A DNA stretch of 64,000 nucleotides from Bacillus sp. Marseille-Q1617 (GCF_903645295.1 NZ_CAHJXM010000003.1:186001-250000), one strand, 5' to 3'; shown: positions 1-10,501, counted from the first letter of the stretch. Notes: generated from the letters alone by a model not told the origin. Numbers and translations: made by a program.

Positions 1-1
1 C

Positions 2-1120
2 GGACTGCGTTCAAACGCAGGCAATTTCACACTGGAAGAAATGAAAGAGGGTGTGGAGTTCGCACGGAAGTATGGGGCCAAGATTTATGTAACCACAAAT
101 ATCTATGCCCATAATGAGAACATGGATGGTCTGGAAGAGTACTTAATGGGTCTCGAAGAAGCTGGAATTGCAGGAATCATTGTAGCAGACCCGTTGATTA
201 TCGAGACCTGCAGACGGGTTGCCCCGAAGGTTGAGGTTCATTTAAGTACACAGCAGAGCTTATCCAATTGGAAGGCTGTTCAGTTCTGGAAAGAAGAAGG
301 TCTGGACCGTGTTGTGCTGGCGCGTGAAACGAGCGGCGAAGAGATCCGTGAGATGAAGGAAAAAGTCGATATAGAAATCGAGACTTTCATCCATGGGGCC
401 ATGTGCATTGCATATTCAGGGCGCTGTACATTGAGCAATCACATGACTGCACGCGACTCTAACCGTGGAGGCTGCTGTCAATCATGCCGATGGGATTATG
501 ATCTCTATCAGCTTGAAGACGGTAATGAACAGGCTCTATACAGTGAAAATGATGCTCCTTTTGCCATGAGTCCGAAAGACTTGAAGCTCGTTGAATCGAT
601 TCCAAGAATGATCGAACTTGGAATTGACAGCCTTAAGATTGAAGGACGGATGAAATCGATTCATTATGTTGCAACAGTAGTAAGTGTCTACCGTAAAGTC
701 ATAGATGAATATTGTAAAGATCCGGATCATTTCAAGATCAAGAAAGAATGGCTTGAAGAACTTGAAAAATGCGCCAACCGGGAGGCGGCTCCTGCATTCT
801 TTGAAGGGGTCCCGGGATTCAAGGAGCAGATGTTCGGGGTCCACAATAAAAAGAATACAAATTATGAATTCGTCGGACTGGTGCTCGATTATGATGAGGA
901 AACCGGGATTGTTACGCTGCAGCAGCGAAATCATTTTAAGTCCGGGCAGGAAGTTGAATTTTTCGGGCCTGAGATCTCTAATTTCACACAAGTGATCGGA
1001 CAGATCTGGGATGATAAAGGAAATGAGCTTGACGTGGCGCGGCATCCGCTGCAAATCGTAAAGTTCAAAGTTGATCAGAGGGTGTACCCTGACAACATGA
1101 TGCGAAAGGAGAACACATAA
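2..1120 (+). CDS. yrrO: U32-family tRNA hydroxylation protein YrrO (5' truncated)
   Basis: The reading frame is open from base 2, so the N-terminus lies outside the window; the visible 372 residues match the C-terminal part of the U32 'peptidase/collagenase' family. Known of the family: B. subtilis YrrN/YrrO (TrhP1/TrhP2) are needed for 5-hydroxyuridine formation at tRNA position 34, not proteolysis. Visible motifs are the TTNIYAHN strand, [12 protein letters not shown] and the following GGCCQSC cluster, which supply cysteines of the family's metal/Fe-S site. It ends six bases before udk, the same order as yrrMNO-udk-greA in B. subtilis, so it is probably the last yrr gene of an operon reading into udk. 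Confidence 0.9.
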   Translation, partial: GLRSNAGNFTLEEMKEGVEFARKYGAKIYVTTNIYAHNENMDGLEEYLMGLEEAGIAGIIVADPLIIETCRRVAPKVEVHLSTQQSLSNWKAVQFWKEEGLDRVVLARETSGEEIREMKEKVDIEIETFIHGAMCIAYSGRCTLSNHMTARDSNRGGCCQSCRWDYDLYQLEDGNEQALYSENDAPFAMSPKDLKLVESIPRMIELGIDSLKIEGRMKSIHYVATVVSVYRKVIDEYCKDPDHFKIKKEWLEELEKCANREAAPAFFEGVPGFKEQMFGVHNKKNTNYEFVGLVLDYDEETGIVTLQQRNHFKSGQEVEFFGPEISNFTQVIGQIWDDKGNELDVARHPLQIVKFKVDQRVYPDNMMRKENT

Positions 1121-1125
1121 ACGTT

Positions 1126-1761
1126 ATGAAACATAAACCGGTTGTTATTGGTGTAGCAGGAGGATCAGGATCTGGAAAAACAAGTGTGACGAAAGCCATC
1201 TATGAGCAATTCCAGGGACACTCGATTTTAATGCTGCAACAGGATTATTATTATAAAGATCAATCAAATCTGCCTTTTGAGGAGCGTTTGAAAACCAATT
1301 ACGATCATCCTTTGGCCTTCGATAACGATCTTCTCATTGAGCATCTAAACGAACTTCTTAACCACCAGTCGGTTAAGAAGCCTGTATATGATTATAAAAT
1401 GCATACCCGTTCTGACGACACTATTTTGGTAGAACCAAAGGATGTCATCATTTTAGAAGGAATTTTAGTATTAGAAGATGAAAGATTGCGCAACTTAATG
1501 GATATCAAGCTTTACGTTGATACGGATGCAGATCTGCGCATCATCAGAAGGATGCTCCGTGATATCAAAGAAAGAGGCCGTTCAATTGATTCAGTGATCG
1601 ATCAATACATCACCGTGGTGCGCCCGATGCATAATCAATTCATCGAACCGACGAAACGATATGCGGATGTCATCATTCCTGAAGGCGGCCATAATCACGT
1701 GGCAATCGATTTAATGGTAACAAAAATTCAAACAATTCTTGAACAAAAGTCATTTTTGTAA
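1126..1761 (+). CDS. udk: uridine kinase
   Basis: Phosphorylates uridine and cytidine to UMP/CMP in pyrimidine salvage; cytosolic. The 211-residue protein has the same length as B. subtilis Udk. A Walker A loop GGSGSGKT occupies residues 12-19, followed by QQDYYYKD and the HPLAFD substrate segment typical of the uridine kinase family. The ATG lies six bases after the yrrO stop, with an AAAGGAG ribosome binding site inside the end of yrrO, so the two are probably translationally coupled. Confidence 0.97.
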   Translation: MKHKPVVIGVAGGSGSGKTSVTKAIYEQFQGHSILMLQQDYYYKDQSNLPFEERLKTNYDHPLAFDNDLLIEHLNELLNHQSVKKPVYDYKMHTRSDDTILVEPKDVIILEGILVLEDERLRNLMDIKLYVDTDADLRIIRRMLRDIKERGRSIDSVIDQYITVVRPMHNQFIEPTKRYADVIIPEGGHNHVAIDLMVTKIQTILEQKSFL

Positions 1762-1817
1762 TACGATAACATAGATAAACATATATAGGTTAAATTCCCA
1801 TCAATGTAACGGAACCG

Positions 1818-1852
1818 GGGAATGGAGGAGAAGAGTCTTTCCCTCCATTCCC
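1818..1852 (+). repeat. 11-bp inverted repeat between udk and greA
   Basis: GGGAATGGAGG (1818-1828) and CCTCCATTCCC (1842-1852) are perfect inverted repeats around a 13-nt loop. The stem would fold in the udk-greA transcript. The following bases are CTGCCTTTACA, not a clean U-run, so this is a weak terminator, attenuator or RNA-processing hairpin. Which of these cannot be decided from sequence. Confidence 0.6.
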
Positions 1853-1930
1853 TGCCTTTACATTATCGTGCACCATGAACTACATAAAAAGCTTGGGAAG
1901 CTTTAAGACAGTTAAGGAGTGAAGAGGGTC

Positions 1931-2407
1931 ATGAGTACAGAAAAAGTATACCCGATGACATTAGAGGGTAAAGAAAAATTAGAGAAAGAATTAGAAAATC
2001 TTAAAACGGTAAAACGTAAGGAAGTAGTGGAGCGCATCAAGATCGCCAGAAGCTTCGGGGATCTTTCAGAGAACTCTGAGTATGATGCAGCGAAAGACGA
2101 GCAGGCATTCGTTGAAGGCCGCATCTCTACATTGGAAAATATGATTCGCAATGCTAAGGTCATACAGGAAGATGACATGAATTCAGATACAGTTCAATTA
2201 GGTAAGAAAGTAACGTTCGTGGAACTGCCTGATGGAGACGAGGAAACATATACAATCGTCGGAAGTGCAGAAGCAGATCCATTCGAAGGGAAAATCTCCA
2301 ATGATTCTCCTATCGCGAAAAGCCTTCTCGGCCATAAAGTAGGAGCGAAAGTAACCGTTCAGACACCAGGCGGGGAAATGAATGTGAAGATTGTAGAAGT
2401 AAGCTGA
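1931..2407 (+). CDS. greA: transcription elongation factor GreA
   Basis: Rescues backtracked RNA polymerase by stimulating cleavage of the extruded 3' RNA. The 158-residue protein has the N-terminal coiled coil with the conserved acidic tip [16 protein letters not shown] (residues 43-58) and a C-terminal FKBP-like domain ending in [16 protein letters not shown] at 1919 is also in frame, but it overlaps the AAGGAG at 1914-1919. The ATG at 1931 is 11 bases downstream of that site and gives the usual family N-terminus. A strong terminator follows directly. Confidence 0.96.
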   Translation: MSTEKVYPMTLEGKEKLEKELENLKTVKRKEVVERIKIARSFGDLSENSEYDAAKDEQAFVEGRISTLENMIRNAKVIQEDDMNSDTVQLGKKVTFVELPDGDEETYTIVGSAEADPFEGKISNDSPIAKSLLGHKVGAKVTVQTPGGEMNVKIVEVS

Positions 2408-2420
2408 TCAAATACAATGA

Positions 2421-2457
2421 AAGGAAGAAGCCTGTTCAGGGTTTCTTCCTTTTTTTT
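2421..2457 (+). terminator. greA terminator
   Basis: AAGGAAGAAGCC pairs imperfectly with GGGTTTCTTCCTT around TGTTCA and runs into eight or more T residues, a standard intrinsic terminator just after the greA stop. Confidence 0.9.
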
Positions 2458-2640
2458 GCAGATCCATCAGGAAAGTGTCATTAAATGTTTTTTGGAATAA
2501 GACTTATATTGGATCCTAAAGCAGCTAGCTCATTCTATGGATTGAAGGAAACCATACGATTAAATGCACCTTTTCCGGAATTGTAAGCTTTTCGTCTCTT
2601 CATTCACACTTTGAAAGGAGAGATGTTTGTGAGGACAAGC
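2458..2640. other. intergenic stretch without recognised content
   Basis: Between the greA terminator and the tandem repeat array I see no ORF with a convincing ribosome binding site. A TTTGAAAGGAGAGATG at 2612-2626 looks like a start region, but the frame after it stops quickly and has no recognisable product. Possible remnant of a lost small gene. Confidence 0.4.
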
Positions 2641-2760
2641 AAATATGATCCTAAATCGGAAAATACGATCCTGATTCGAGAAATACGATCCTAATGGGAG
2701 AAATACGATCCTAATTCAAGAAATACGATCCACTTTCCTGATTTATGATCTTATAATAAT
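2641..2760. repeat. 20-bp tandem repeat array
   Basis: Five units start exactly every 20 bases (2641, 2661, 2681, 2701, 2721), each opening AAATAYGATCC. A sixth, degenerate unit at 2741 reads ATTTATGATCT. Units are directly abutting with no spacers. There is no continuous ORF, and the array lies in the greA-pbpI gap. Origin probably by replication slippage; function unknown. Confidence 0.9.
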
Positions 2761-2925
2761 GATTCTAATTTGCGTACCCATACCGCACACCGCATCGATT
2801 TCATATTTCCCATCGAATCACCGGTTTCTAATAGATTCCATACATACACACACTGAGACTAGCCCAATCCCCTTAACGGTTAGAACTCTAAAATCTCGTC
2901 AACAATGTAGACGAGGTGAAGAGGA

Positions 2926-4671
2926 ATGATACGAAAACGGGTCAGGCTGCTTGGCATCTTACTGCTTGTGGGACTCATACTGCTATCTGCCAGATTAATG
3001 CAGCTCCAATTATTCCAGACAGAATCGTTCTCAAAGCATAAGATCAATTTAATTGAGGAAAGTGTGGCTCAACGGACACAACAGCTCGTCATTGATGAAG
3101 GCAGAGGACAGTTTTTGGACCGAAATGGCAAGCCTCTGACGTTCCAAGAAAAAAATGTTCTTGTCTTATTTCCTTTTTTAAAAAGAATGGAGTGGCCGGT
3201 TGAAGAAGTAGCGCATATCATCCATGTCACCCCTGAAATCATTGAAACCAAACTCGAGCATGCTAAAGGACCGATTGTATTTGGAGGAAAAGAGGCGTAT
3301 CAGCTTTCTGAAGAACAAATGAAAGAGATAAATGCGTTGAAAATCCAAGGGGTATTTGCCGTGACAAGAAAATTCAAGAATGAACATGTCCCTGCTTCTC
3401 AGTTGATTGGAATAACGGGGGAAAATGCAGAAGAATTTCATGAACGCTACCCTGATAAAGTAAAAGGGGTGCACCAGAAAATAGGTGTGACCGGGATGCA
3501 GGAAATATTTGATGAATGGCTGATTTCTGAAGAACAGTCCAAGCTGATCTATCATGTAGATGCGATCGGAGGACCTTTATTTGGGGCGGACGTAAAGTAT
3601 CTCGCACCTGCGAATCCATTTTATCCCCTCAATGTCAAAACGACAATTGACACAGACATGCAGCAGGCCTTGGAAACGGTGGCAGATCAGTACAATATTG
3701 AAAAAGGCGGATTGCTGCTCTTGGACATCGAAAATAGTCAAATACTTGCCAGCGTGTCGCGGCCCGCAGTTAACACCAGTGATCCATTCAGCGGGGGTGC
3801 AGCCAATTACATGCTGAAAGCCTTGGCGCCAGGTTCTGTCTTCAAAACAGTCGTTGCCGCTGCCGCCATGGATGAAGGAATCGTGGATGAATCCCGCATG
3901 TTCAATTGCGATCAAGATATCTATGGTAAACCCGCTGAGAAACAACATGGTACGATTAATATTAAAACAAGTATCGCAGTCAGCTGTAATAGAACATTTG
4001 CTGATTTGGCAAAAGAATTGGTGGAAAAAGATGCGCATTCCCTTGAGGAATATGCAGGAAAGCTTGGCTTATTAGGTGACATCAGCTGGGAGGGAAATGT
4101 TTTTCATTATGAGGATTTTTCACAGCTGCAAGTGAGTGATGGAAGAATTTTCGTCTCAGACGATGAAAGAAAAGATTTCAACTTTATCTCTCAAACCGGT
4201 ATAGGACAGAAGGAAGTCAGAGTCACCCCGCTCGGTATCGCCAATATGATGGCGACCATTGCCAGGGGCGGGGAAAAGTACATGGTCAGTGCGGCGACAT
4301 CCATCGATTATCAAAACGGGACAAGCATGTTTTCTTTTCCTAAAAAGAAAATGGATGGAGATAAAATTTCCCCTTTCACCGCCATGAAACTGCAGCAGTA
4401 TTTGAGGGGGGTCGTCCACTCTCCTGAAGGGACCGCCCCTCATTTAGACACAGCTCTTTATACGATTGCAGGTAAAACCGGGACCGCCCAAACAGGGACA
4501 AAGCTTGAAGGCAAGGAACTGTACAATAAATGGTTTGCAGGTTACTTTCCTTTTGAAGATCCTAAATATGCTTTGGTCGCTGTCAATATGGATGTGCTCA
4601 TCAATGAAGGGGGAATTTATCCGATTTTCAAAGACAGTGTGGACGCTGTCTATAAGCTTGAGAATGAGTAA
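2926..4671 (+). CDS. pbpI: class B penicillin-binding protein PbpI (PBP4b)
   Basis: Peptidoglycan DD-transpeptidase anchored by one N-terminal membrane segment (about residues 8-26). A dimerisation/pedestal domain follows, then a C-terminal transpeptidase domain with all three active-site motifs: S304-V-F-K307, S353-C-N355 and K517-T-G519. Length is 581 residues against 584 in B. subtilis PbpI (YrrR). Known there: a mother-cell-specific class B PBP made during sporulation. Start is the ATG after GAGGTGAAGAGGA. Position between greA and yrrS is conserved. Confidence 0.94.
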   Translation: MIRKRVRLLGILLLVGLILLSARLMQLQLFQTESFSKHKINLIEESVAQRTQQLVIDEGRGQFLDRNGKPLTFQEKNVLVLFPFLKRMEWPVEEVAHIIHVTPEIIETKLEHAKGPIVFGGKEAYQLSEEQMKEINALKIQGVFAVTRKFKNEHVPASQLIGITGENAEEFHERYPDKVKGVHQKIGVTGMQEIFDEWLISEEQSKLIYHVDAIGGPLFGADVKYLAPANPFYPLNVKTTIDTDMQQALETVADQYNIEKGGLLLLDIENSQILASVSRPAVNTSDPFSGGAANYMLKALAPGSVFKTVVAAAAMDEGIVDESRMFNCDQDIYGKPAEKQHGTINIKTSIAVSCNRTFADLAKELVEKDAHSLEEYAGKLGLLGDISWEGNVFHYEDFSQLQVSDGRIFVSDDERKDFNFISQTGIGQKEVRVTPLGIANMMATIARGGEKYMVSAATSIDYQNGTSMFSFPKKKMDGDKISPFTAMKLQQYLRGVVHSPEGTAPHLDTALYTIAGKTGTAQTGTKLEGKELYNKWFAGYFPFEDPKYALVAVNMDVLINEGGIYPIFKDSVDAVYKLENE

Positions 4672-4731
4672 AACCTCCTGTTCCGAACGTACCAATCTCC
4701 ATTACACTTAGAAATTGGGTCATGTTTCGCT

Positions 4732-4760
4732 TTATTCTTATTACTCTATCATGTTAAAAT
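4732..4760 (+). promoter_or_regulatory. possible sigma-A promoter of yrrS
   Basis: TGTTAAAAT (extended -10, TAAAAT at 4755-4760) with a poor TTATTC -35 at 4732-4737 and a 17-bp spacer. It lies 25 bases upstream of the yrrS start in the short pbpI-yrrS gap. Inference from motif only. Confidence 0.3.
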
Positions 4761-4785
4761 GTTTAGGATAATAGGAGGGAATCTT

Positions 4786-5502
4786 ATGGCGAAATATAAA
4801 TCTCGATTAGATCGACGCTCTAAATCTAAAACCAATACAGTATTAAACATAATGATCGCTGTTGTTGTTCTCTTGATCGTAGTGGTAGGCGCCACTATTC
4901 TGACCGGTAACGGTTCCGATAAAGAAAATGCATCAACAAAGGTTGAAAACAGTGACAAGAATTCGGCTGAAAATAGTGCTGATCGCGATAACGATAGTGA
5001 ACAAAAAAATGATGAGAACTCTGTTTCTATGAAAGAAGAAGAGTCATCTGAATCAGAGAAAGAAAAAGATAAAAAGAAAGAAGAAGAAGATAAAACCAAA
5101 GAGGAAGAGCAAGAAGAGTCACCAGAGGAAAAGGAATCTGTTGCACTTGATGACAGCAGCGCCCAGATAGAGGAAAGCAGCGAACCAAATGTAAAGAGAA
5201 CGATTGTGCACCCTGATTGGGAGCCGGTCGGAACACAGCAGTCAGGTGAGCATGTATCGTCATATGATACTGGCAGTGTCGATTGGCAGGAAAAAGAGCA
5301 AGCTCTATCCTATGCAACCGGCATCCCGCAGGATAACATGACGGTTTGGTACATCGAAGGAAACGGCGGTCCGCAAAAATCCATTGGTACTATTACCGAG
5401 AAAGGCGGTTCTACAGCCTATCGGGTATATCTGCAATGGAATGACGGTCAAGGATGGCAGCCGACAAAGGTGGAAGAACTGATAGAAAACGATAAAGATT
5501 AA
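4786..5502 (+). CDS. yrrS: YrrS, DUF1510 membrane-anchored protein
   Basis: A basic cytoplasmic N-terminus (residues 1-15) is followed by one membrane segment (about 20-40). Then comes a long, very acidic and lysine-rich low-complexity linker (about 45-125), and a compact C-terminal DUF1510 domain rich in W and G. The protein is therefore probably surface-exposed with a flexible stalk. Function unknown; co-occurrence with pbpI suggests an envelope role. An upstream in-frame GTG exists, but the ATG at 4786 follows GGAGGGAATCTT and gives the family N-terminus MAKYKSR. Confidence 0.88.
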   Translation: MAKYKSRLDRRSKSKTNTVLNIMIAVVVLLIVVVGATILTGNGSDKENASTKVENSDKNSAENSADRDNDSEQKNDENSVSMKEEESSESEKEKDKKKEEEDKTKEEEQEESPEEKESVALDDSSAQIEESSEPNVKRTIVHPDWEPVGTQQSGEHVSSYDTGSVDWQEKEQALSYATGIPQDNMTVWYIEGNGGPQKSIGTITEKGGSTAYRVYLQWNDGQGWQPTKVEELIENDKD

Positions 5503-5510
5503 GTAAGAGA

Positions 5511-5541
5511 AAGCTCCGGCGAGTTGCCCGGAGCTTTTTTT
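5511..5541. terminator. yrrS/yrzA convergent terminator
   Basis: AAGCTCCGG and CCGGAGCTT form a perfect 9-bp stem followed by a run of T on the + strand. It lies between the convergent yrrS and yrzA genes and may serve both. Confidence 0.92.
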
Positions 5542-5746
5542 ATTTCTTCACCTTGAAATGAACGACGGCTGTATAGAGCCTTCTTCCATTTTCATCGATG
5601 GATACATTGTGCTGTACATGGTGCACGTTTAACATAATCGCCTTGTTGTGCTCGATTTGCTCATCTATTTTCTTCTCCAGGGTTTTTAATTGATCTGCCT
5701 CAAAAAACTCCACTTTATCTTCAATTAAATCAAATGAAAAATTCAT
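5540..5746 (-). CDS. yrzA: YrzA, DUF2536 small protein
   Basis: 68-residue soluble protein, beginning MNFSFDLIEDKVEFFEA and ending in a predicted beta-strand AVVHFKVKK. Length and position (between yrrS and yrrT, opposite strand) match B. subtilis YrzA (DUF2536), of unknown function. An AAGGAGGAC ribosome binding site sits immediately upstream on the minus strand. It shares the bidirectional terminator with yrrS. Confidence 0.85.
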   Translation of the reverse strand: MNFSFDLIEDKVEFFEADQLKTLEKKIDEQIEHNKAIMLNVHHVQHNVSIDENGRRLYTAVVHFKVKK

Positions 5747-5955
5747 TGAAAGTCCTCCTTAATACGAAAAGTGATCTGTGATCACTTTGTCCATTTCTAA
5801 CTTTGACACTATCATTTTAGTGTGTGATCGTTACTTTTACAAATATTTTTTGTTGAATTAATAAAAGTAATATGATACTTTAATAACAGTTTTAAAATTA
5901 ATTCATAGTATATTGATAGGAATTATAAACTTAATTTAAAACTGGGGTGCTTAGG

Positions 5956-6594
5956 ATGGGAAGAGAGTTCTTGGATTTGTTCGAAGACTGGGCAGATTCT
6001 TACGATGATACGGTCGCAGGGAAAGATGCAGAGTACAAGGAAGTCTTTGAAAAATATGATGCTATCCTGGAGGAGGTCGTTACCCGCTCTAATGGGACAG
6101 TTGTAGAATTCGGGCCAGGGACCGGGAATCTGACAGTTAAACTGTCTGAAGCCGGGTTGAACGTCATCCCGTTCGAACCTTCTCCGGAGATGAGACTCAT
6201 CGGGCAGCAGAAGCTGGGGGATAAAGTCCCGTTTTTAGACGGGGATTTTCTCGAATTTAAGCTGGACGGCAGCGTTGACACGATTGTCAGTACGTATGCT
6301 TTTCACCATTTAACAGACGAAGAAAAAGGAAAAGCCTTTGGGATATATGGAAACTTGCTTGCACAAGGTGGTAAAATAGTATTTGCTGATACGATGTTTG
6401 AAACGGAACAGCATTATCATGCCGCCATAGATCTAGCTTTAGATAAAGGCTTTCTGAATCTTGCAGAAGATCTAAAACGGGAATACTATACGACTCTGGA
6501 AGTTCTCAAAGGGTTATTGAGTGCAGAGGGGTTTTCCGTGAATTTTCGCCAGATGAATAACTTTGTCTGGATTATGGAGGCGACTAAACAATAG
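5956..6594 (+). CDS. yrrT: class I SAM-dependent methyltransferase YrrT
   Basis: First gene of the methionine-to-cysteine operon. SAM-binding motif [13 protein letters not shown] is at residues 49-60, and an acidic DGDFLEF follows at the expected spacing. 212 residues. The family member in B. subtilis is thought to be an uncharacterised methyltransferase supplying S-adenosylhomocysteine metabolism. The ATG at 5956 is preferred over the in-frame GTG at 5947 because GGGG lies just upstream. In B. subtilis the operon is repressed by CymR. The AT-rich 200-bp leader here is compatible with that, but I cannot assign a CymR box with confidence. Confidence 0.88.
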   Translation: MGREFLDLFEDWADSYDDTVAGKDAEYKEVFEKYDAILEEVVTRSNGTVVEFGPGTGNLTVKLSEAGLNVIPFEPSPEMRLIGQQKLGDKVPFLDGDFLEFKLDGSVDTIVSTYAFHHLTDEEKGKAFGIYGNLLAQGGKIVFADTMFETEQHYHAAIDLALDKGFLNLAEDLKREYYTTLEVLKGLLSAEGFSVNFRQMNNFVWIMEATKQ

Positions 6595-6608
6595 AAAGAG
6601 GTTTTAAT

Positions 6609-7301
6609 GTGAGAATCGCCATCATTGGAGCAATGGAAGAAGAAGTAGCTTTACTTAGAGAAAATATTACAAATCCGCAAACCGAAACGATTGCCGGGTG
6701 TGAATATACAAGCGGGACGATGAAAGGGAAAGAAGTGATCCTACTCCGTTCCGGAATCGGAAAGGTAAACGCTGCTATGTCCACAGCCGTATTGTTACAG
6801 CACTTCAAGCCGGATGCCATCATCAATACAGGGTCAGCTGGAGGATTTGATCCTTCATTGAATGTAGGTGATGTCGTCATCTCAACAGAAGTGCGCCATC
6901 ACGATGTTGATGTGACTGCTTTTGGATATGAATACGGCCAGGTTCCTCAATTGCCTGCTGCATTCACAGCAGATGAGAAATTGATGACAGCAGCAGTGGA
7001 GAGTGTCAGGGAACTGGGAGATGCCCAGGTTGTATCAGGGTTGATTGCAACCGGAGACTCATTCATGAATGATCCTGCACGGGTAGAAGCGATTCGTGAT
7101 AAGTTCACAAGCTTACAGGCCGTTGAAATGGAAGCAGCTGCGATTGCGCAGGTAGCACACCAATTCAATGTCCCATTCGTGATCATCCGCTCTTTATCAG
7201 ATATAGCAGGAAAGGAATCAGACGTTTCCTTCGAGCAATACCTGGAAAAAGCAGCCCTGCACTCTGCTAAAATGGTTATGAACATTGTAGAATCCGTATA
7301 A
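6609..7301 (+). CDS. mtnN: 5'-methylthioadenosine/S-adenosylhomocysteine nucleosidase
   Basis: Hydrolyses SAH and MTA to adenine plus S-ribosylhomocysteine or methylthioribose, feeding sulfur recycling and quorum-signal precursor formation. 230 residues with the family's catalytic layout: E12 in the N-terminal GAMEEE, NTGSAGG at 73-79, E173/E175 in AVEMEAAA and D198 in RSLSD. Start is GTG at 6609 preceded by AAAGAGG. The overlapping ATG at 6607 is out of frame and followed directly by TGA. Confidence 0.95.
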   Translation: MRIAIIGAMEEEVALLRENITNPQTETIAGCEYTSGTMKGKEVILLRSGIGKVNAAMSTAVLLQHFKPDAIINTGSAGGFDPSLNVGDVVISTEVRHHDVDVTAFGYEYGQVPQLPAAFTADEKLMTAAVESVRELGDAQVVSGLIATGDSFMNDPARVEAIRDKFTSLQAVEMEAAAIAQVAHQFNVPFVIIRSLSDIAGKESDVSFEQYLEKAALHSAKMVMNIVESV

Positions 7302-7310
7302 AGTATAGAG

Positions 7311-7430
7311 AAAAAAGCTGACCCAAGCGCCCACGTATTCTCTTTCCGTTCTTAAGAAGCCGCAGCAAAACCGCTGATGCTTCCATGGACTGATAGTGAA
7401 GAGAAGTGTGTGCAAAGGTCGGCTTTTTTA
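7311..7430 (+). ncRNA. 120-nt folded segment between mtnN and mccA (attenuator-like)
   Basis: AAAAAAGCTGACC (7311-7323) pairs with GGTCGGCTTTTTT (7417-7429) with one G-U, closing about 93 nt. Inside, GCGCCCAC pairs with GTGTGTGC (one mismatch), TTCTCTT (7338-7344) with AAGAGAA (7399-7405), and GAAGC/CAGC with GCTG/GCTTC (7356-7383). The basal stem ends in a T-run, so the whole reads as one long stepped hairpin with terminator-like foot. No T-box signature or other riboswitch core is seen. Could be an attenuator, a processing element or a MITE-like insertion. Confidence 0.5.
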
Positions 7431-7454
7431 TTTCGAGATAAAGGGGGCAGTGAA

Positions 7455-9517
<2,063 letters not shown>

Positions 9518-9619
9518 TTGCCTGTTGGAAGAACTGGTATCAATTACATGGCAGGCTGCCCGCCTGCATATGTTACCATAGAATGAGAGGTTACTAGTTC
9601 AAAAGTAGGTGATGGCGAG

Positions 9620-9862
9620 ATGAAGCACACACTAAATAAAAAGAAGCTGCAAGATAAGATGAATGACTTTAAACGGTACGGATTTACGCTGTTGGCACTG
9701 AGTGTATTCATGTATCTCGGTGTGGTAATTCCCTCAGAAACCGTGACGGAGATCAAAACGATGACCCTGATGTCAGGCACCATCGTATTACTTGGACTGT
9801 CACTCATCTTCTTTACCAAAGCGATAAAATATAAAAAAGATCTGCAATCAGTAGATGAATAA
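9620..9862 (+). CDS. yrhC: YrhC-family small membrane protein
   Basis: 80 residues with a basic N-terminus and two predicted membrane helices (about 20-38 and 50-67). Resembles B. subtilis YrhC in size, topology and position as last gene of the yrrT-mtnN-mccAB operon. Function unknown. Followed by a cluster of three hairpins that end the operon. Confidence 0.85.
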   Translation: MKHTLNKKKLQDKMNDFKRYGFTLLALSVFMYLGVVIPSETVTEIKTMTLMSGTIVLLGLSLIFFTKAIKYKKDLQSVDE

Positions 9863-9865
9863 AAA

Positions 9866-9892
9866 GAGGCTGGAACAAAAGTGTTTCAGTCT
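9866..9892 (+). repeat. hairpin with the Bacilli 'GAGGCTGGRAC' 3'-end motif
   Basis: AGGCTGGAACA and TGTTTCAGTCT pair through G-U wobbles around AAAG. The AAAAAGAGGCTGGAACAAAA start resembles a short repeat I have often seen at gene 3' ends in Bacilli (recollection, not checked). First of three stacked hairpins after yrhC. Confidence 0.5.
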
Positions 9893-9896
9893 AAGT

Positions 9897-9945
9897 AACC
9901 CGAACTAATTTGCTTCCGATGAGTCAAATTAGTTCGGGTTTTTAT
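9897..9945. terminator. yrhC operon terminator 1
   Basis: AACCCGAACTAATTTG (9897-9912) pairs perfectly over 16 bp with 9925-9940, followed by TTTTTATT. The A-rich left side makes it workable on both strands. Confidence 0.9.
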
Positions 9946-9947
9946 TA

Positions 9948-9975
9948 TGGACCCTTCCACAGGGTCCATTTTTTT
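9948..9975 (+). terminator. yrhC operon terminator 2
   Basis: TGGACCC and GGGTCCA form a 7-bp stem followed by seven T residues, directly after terminator 1. Confidence 0.85.
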
Positions 9976-10080
9976 CGTCTATTTTTCATTAATATAGAGC
10001 TTTTGCCGCCTCGCAAACGGAGGAATGGAATACTATGGTAGAGCATGATGCGAAAATCGAAATTTGTTGAAAAGAAAATG

Positions 10081-10109
10081 TTTACAATTCAGGGAGAATT
10101 GGATATACT
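10081..10109 (+). promoter_or_regulatory. sigma-A promoter of the 26-codon ORF
   Basis: TTTACA (10081-10086), 17-bp spacer, TATACT (10104-10109): a near-consensus promoter, 44 bases upstream of the small ORF at 10153. Confidence 0.75.
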
Positions 10110-10152
10110 AACCAATGTAAGAAAAAAATCACACTAAAGGAGGTCGAAGAAA

Positions 10153-10233
10153 ATGATCATTGCTGCTAATAAATTCAACTCAACAGAATATTGTTTTAAC
10201 CATTCGACCGCTTGTGGGATGAATTTCATTTAA
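10153..10233 (+). CDS. unrecognised 26-residue peptide
   Basis: Begins MIIAANKFNSTEYC and has a second Cys near the C-terminus (STACGMNFI). It has a full expression cassette: near-consensus promoter, a consensus AAAGGAGGTC ribosome binding site 8 bases before ATG, and a terminator 20 bases after the stop. No family recognised. It could be a secreted or regulatory peptide, a leader, or a small-RNA gene whose ORF is incidental. The ribosome binding site argues for translation. Confidence 0.55.
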   Translation: MIIAANKFNSTEYCFNHSTACGMNFI

Positions 10234-10253
10234 TTCAATTTATAATTTAAATG

Positions 10254-10289
10254 AAGCCGCGGGGAGAATGTACTTTCCTGCGGCTTTTT
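10254..10289 (+). terminator. terminator of the 26-codon ORF
   Basis: AGCCGCGGGGA pairs with TCCTGCGGCT (one bulge and one G-U) around GAATGTACTT, followed by TTTTTG. Confidence 0.85.
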
Positions 10290-10360
10290 GTGCCGTGCGG
10301 GGAAGGAAGCTCTGTGCGGTTTTTTACTGCCAAAAATAGGCTTTGAAAGGGGTGATAAGT

Positions 10361-10501
10361 ATGACACTGAATCTTTTATTCATGACGGTTACATTTAAAA
10401 AGAAACAAGAATCGTTTGAGGAAGCAGAACATAACTGCAGCGTGATGAAGCAGTATGAACAAACGAAAATGAAGCAGCAATTCACAACACGCATTTATTA
10501 A
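10361..10501 (+). CDS. yrzI: YrzI family small protein
   Basis: 46 residues. The N-terminus MTLNLLFMTVTFKKKQ is the hallmark of the Bacillus YrzI small protein family (short hydrophobic N-terminus followed by a basic stretch and charged tail). Annotated as possible sporulation proteins; function unproven. Good GAAAGGGGTG ribosome binding site. Followed after 33 bases by a second, shorter YrzI-like sequence. Confidence 0.8.
   Translation: MTLNLLFMTVTFKKKQESFEEAEHNCSVMKQYEQTKMKQQFTTRIY

Noticed and set aside
705-995. 96-codon ORF inside yrrO on the same strand
   Set aside because: Frame-shifted shadow of the conserved U32 reading frame, with no independent start signals.
536-1054. 172-codon ORF on the minus strand of yrrO
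   Set aside because: Shadow of a clear conserved gene; no ribosome binding site and no domain.
2641-2760. CRISPR array
   Set aside because: Repeats are only 20 bp, directly abutting, with no unique spacers, no leader and no cas genes nearby.
5760-5955. CymR operator before yrrT
   Set aside because: The region is AT-rich with a GGAATTAT word, but I could not match a full CymR site with confidence.
7311-7430. T-box or SAM riboswitch before mccA
   Set aside because: No AGGGUGGNACCGCG T-box sequence and no S-box core; it sits within the operon rather than at its head.
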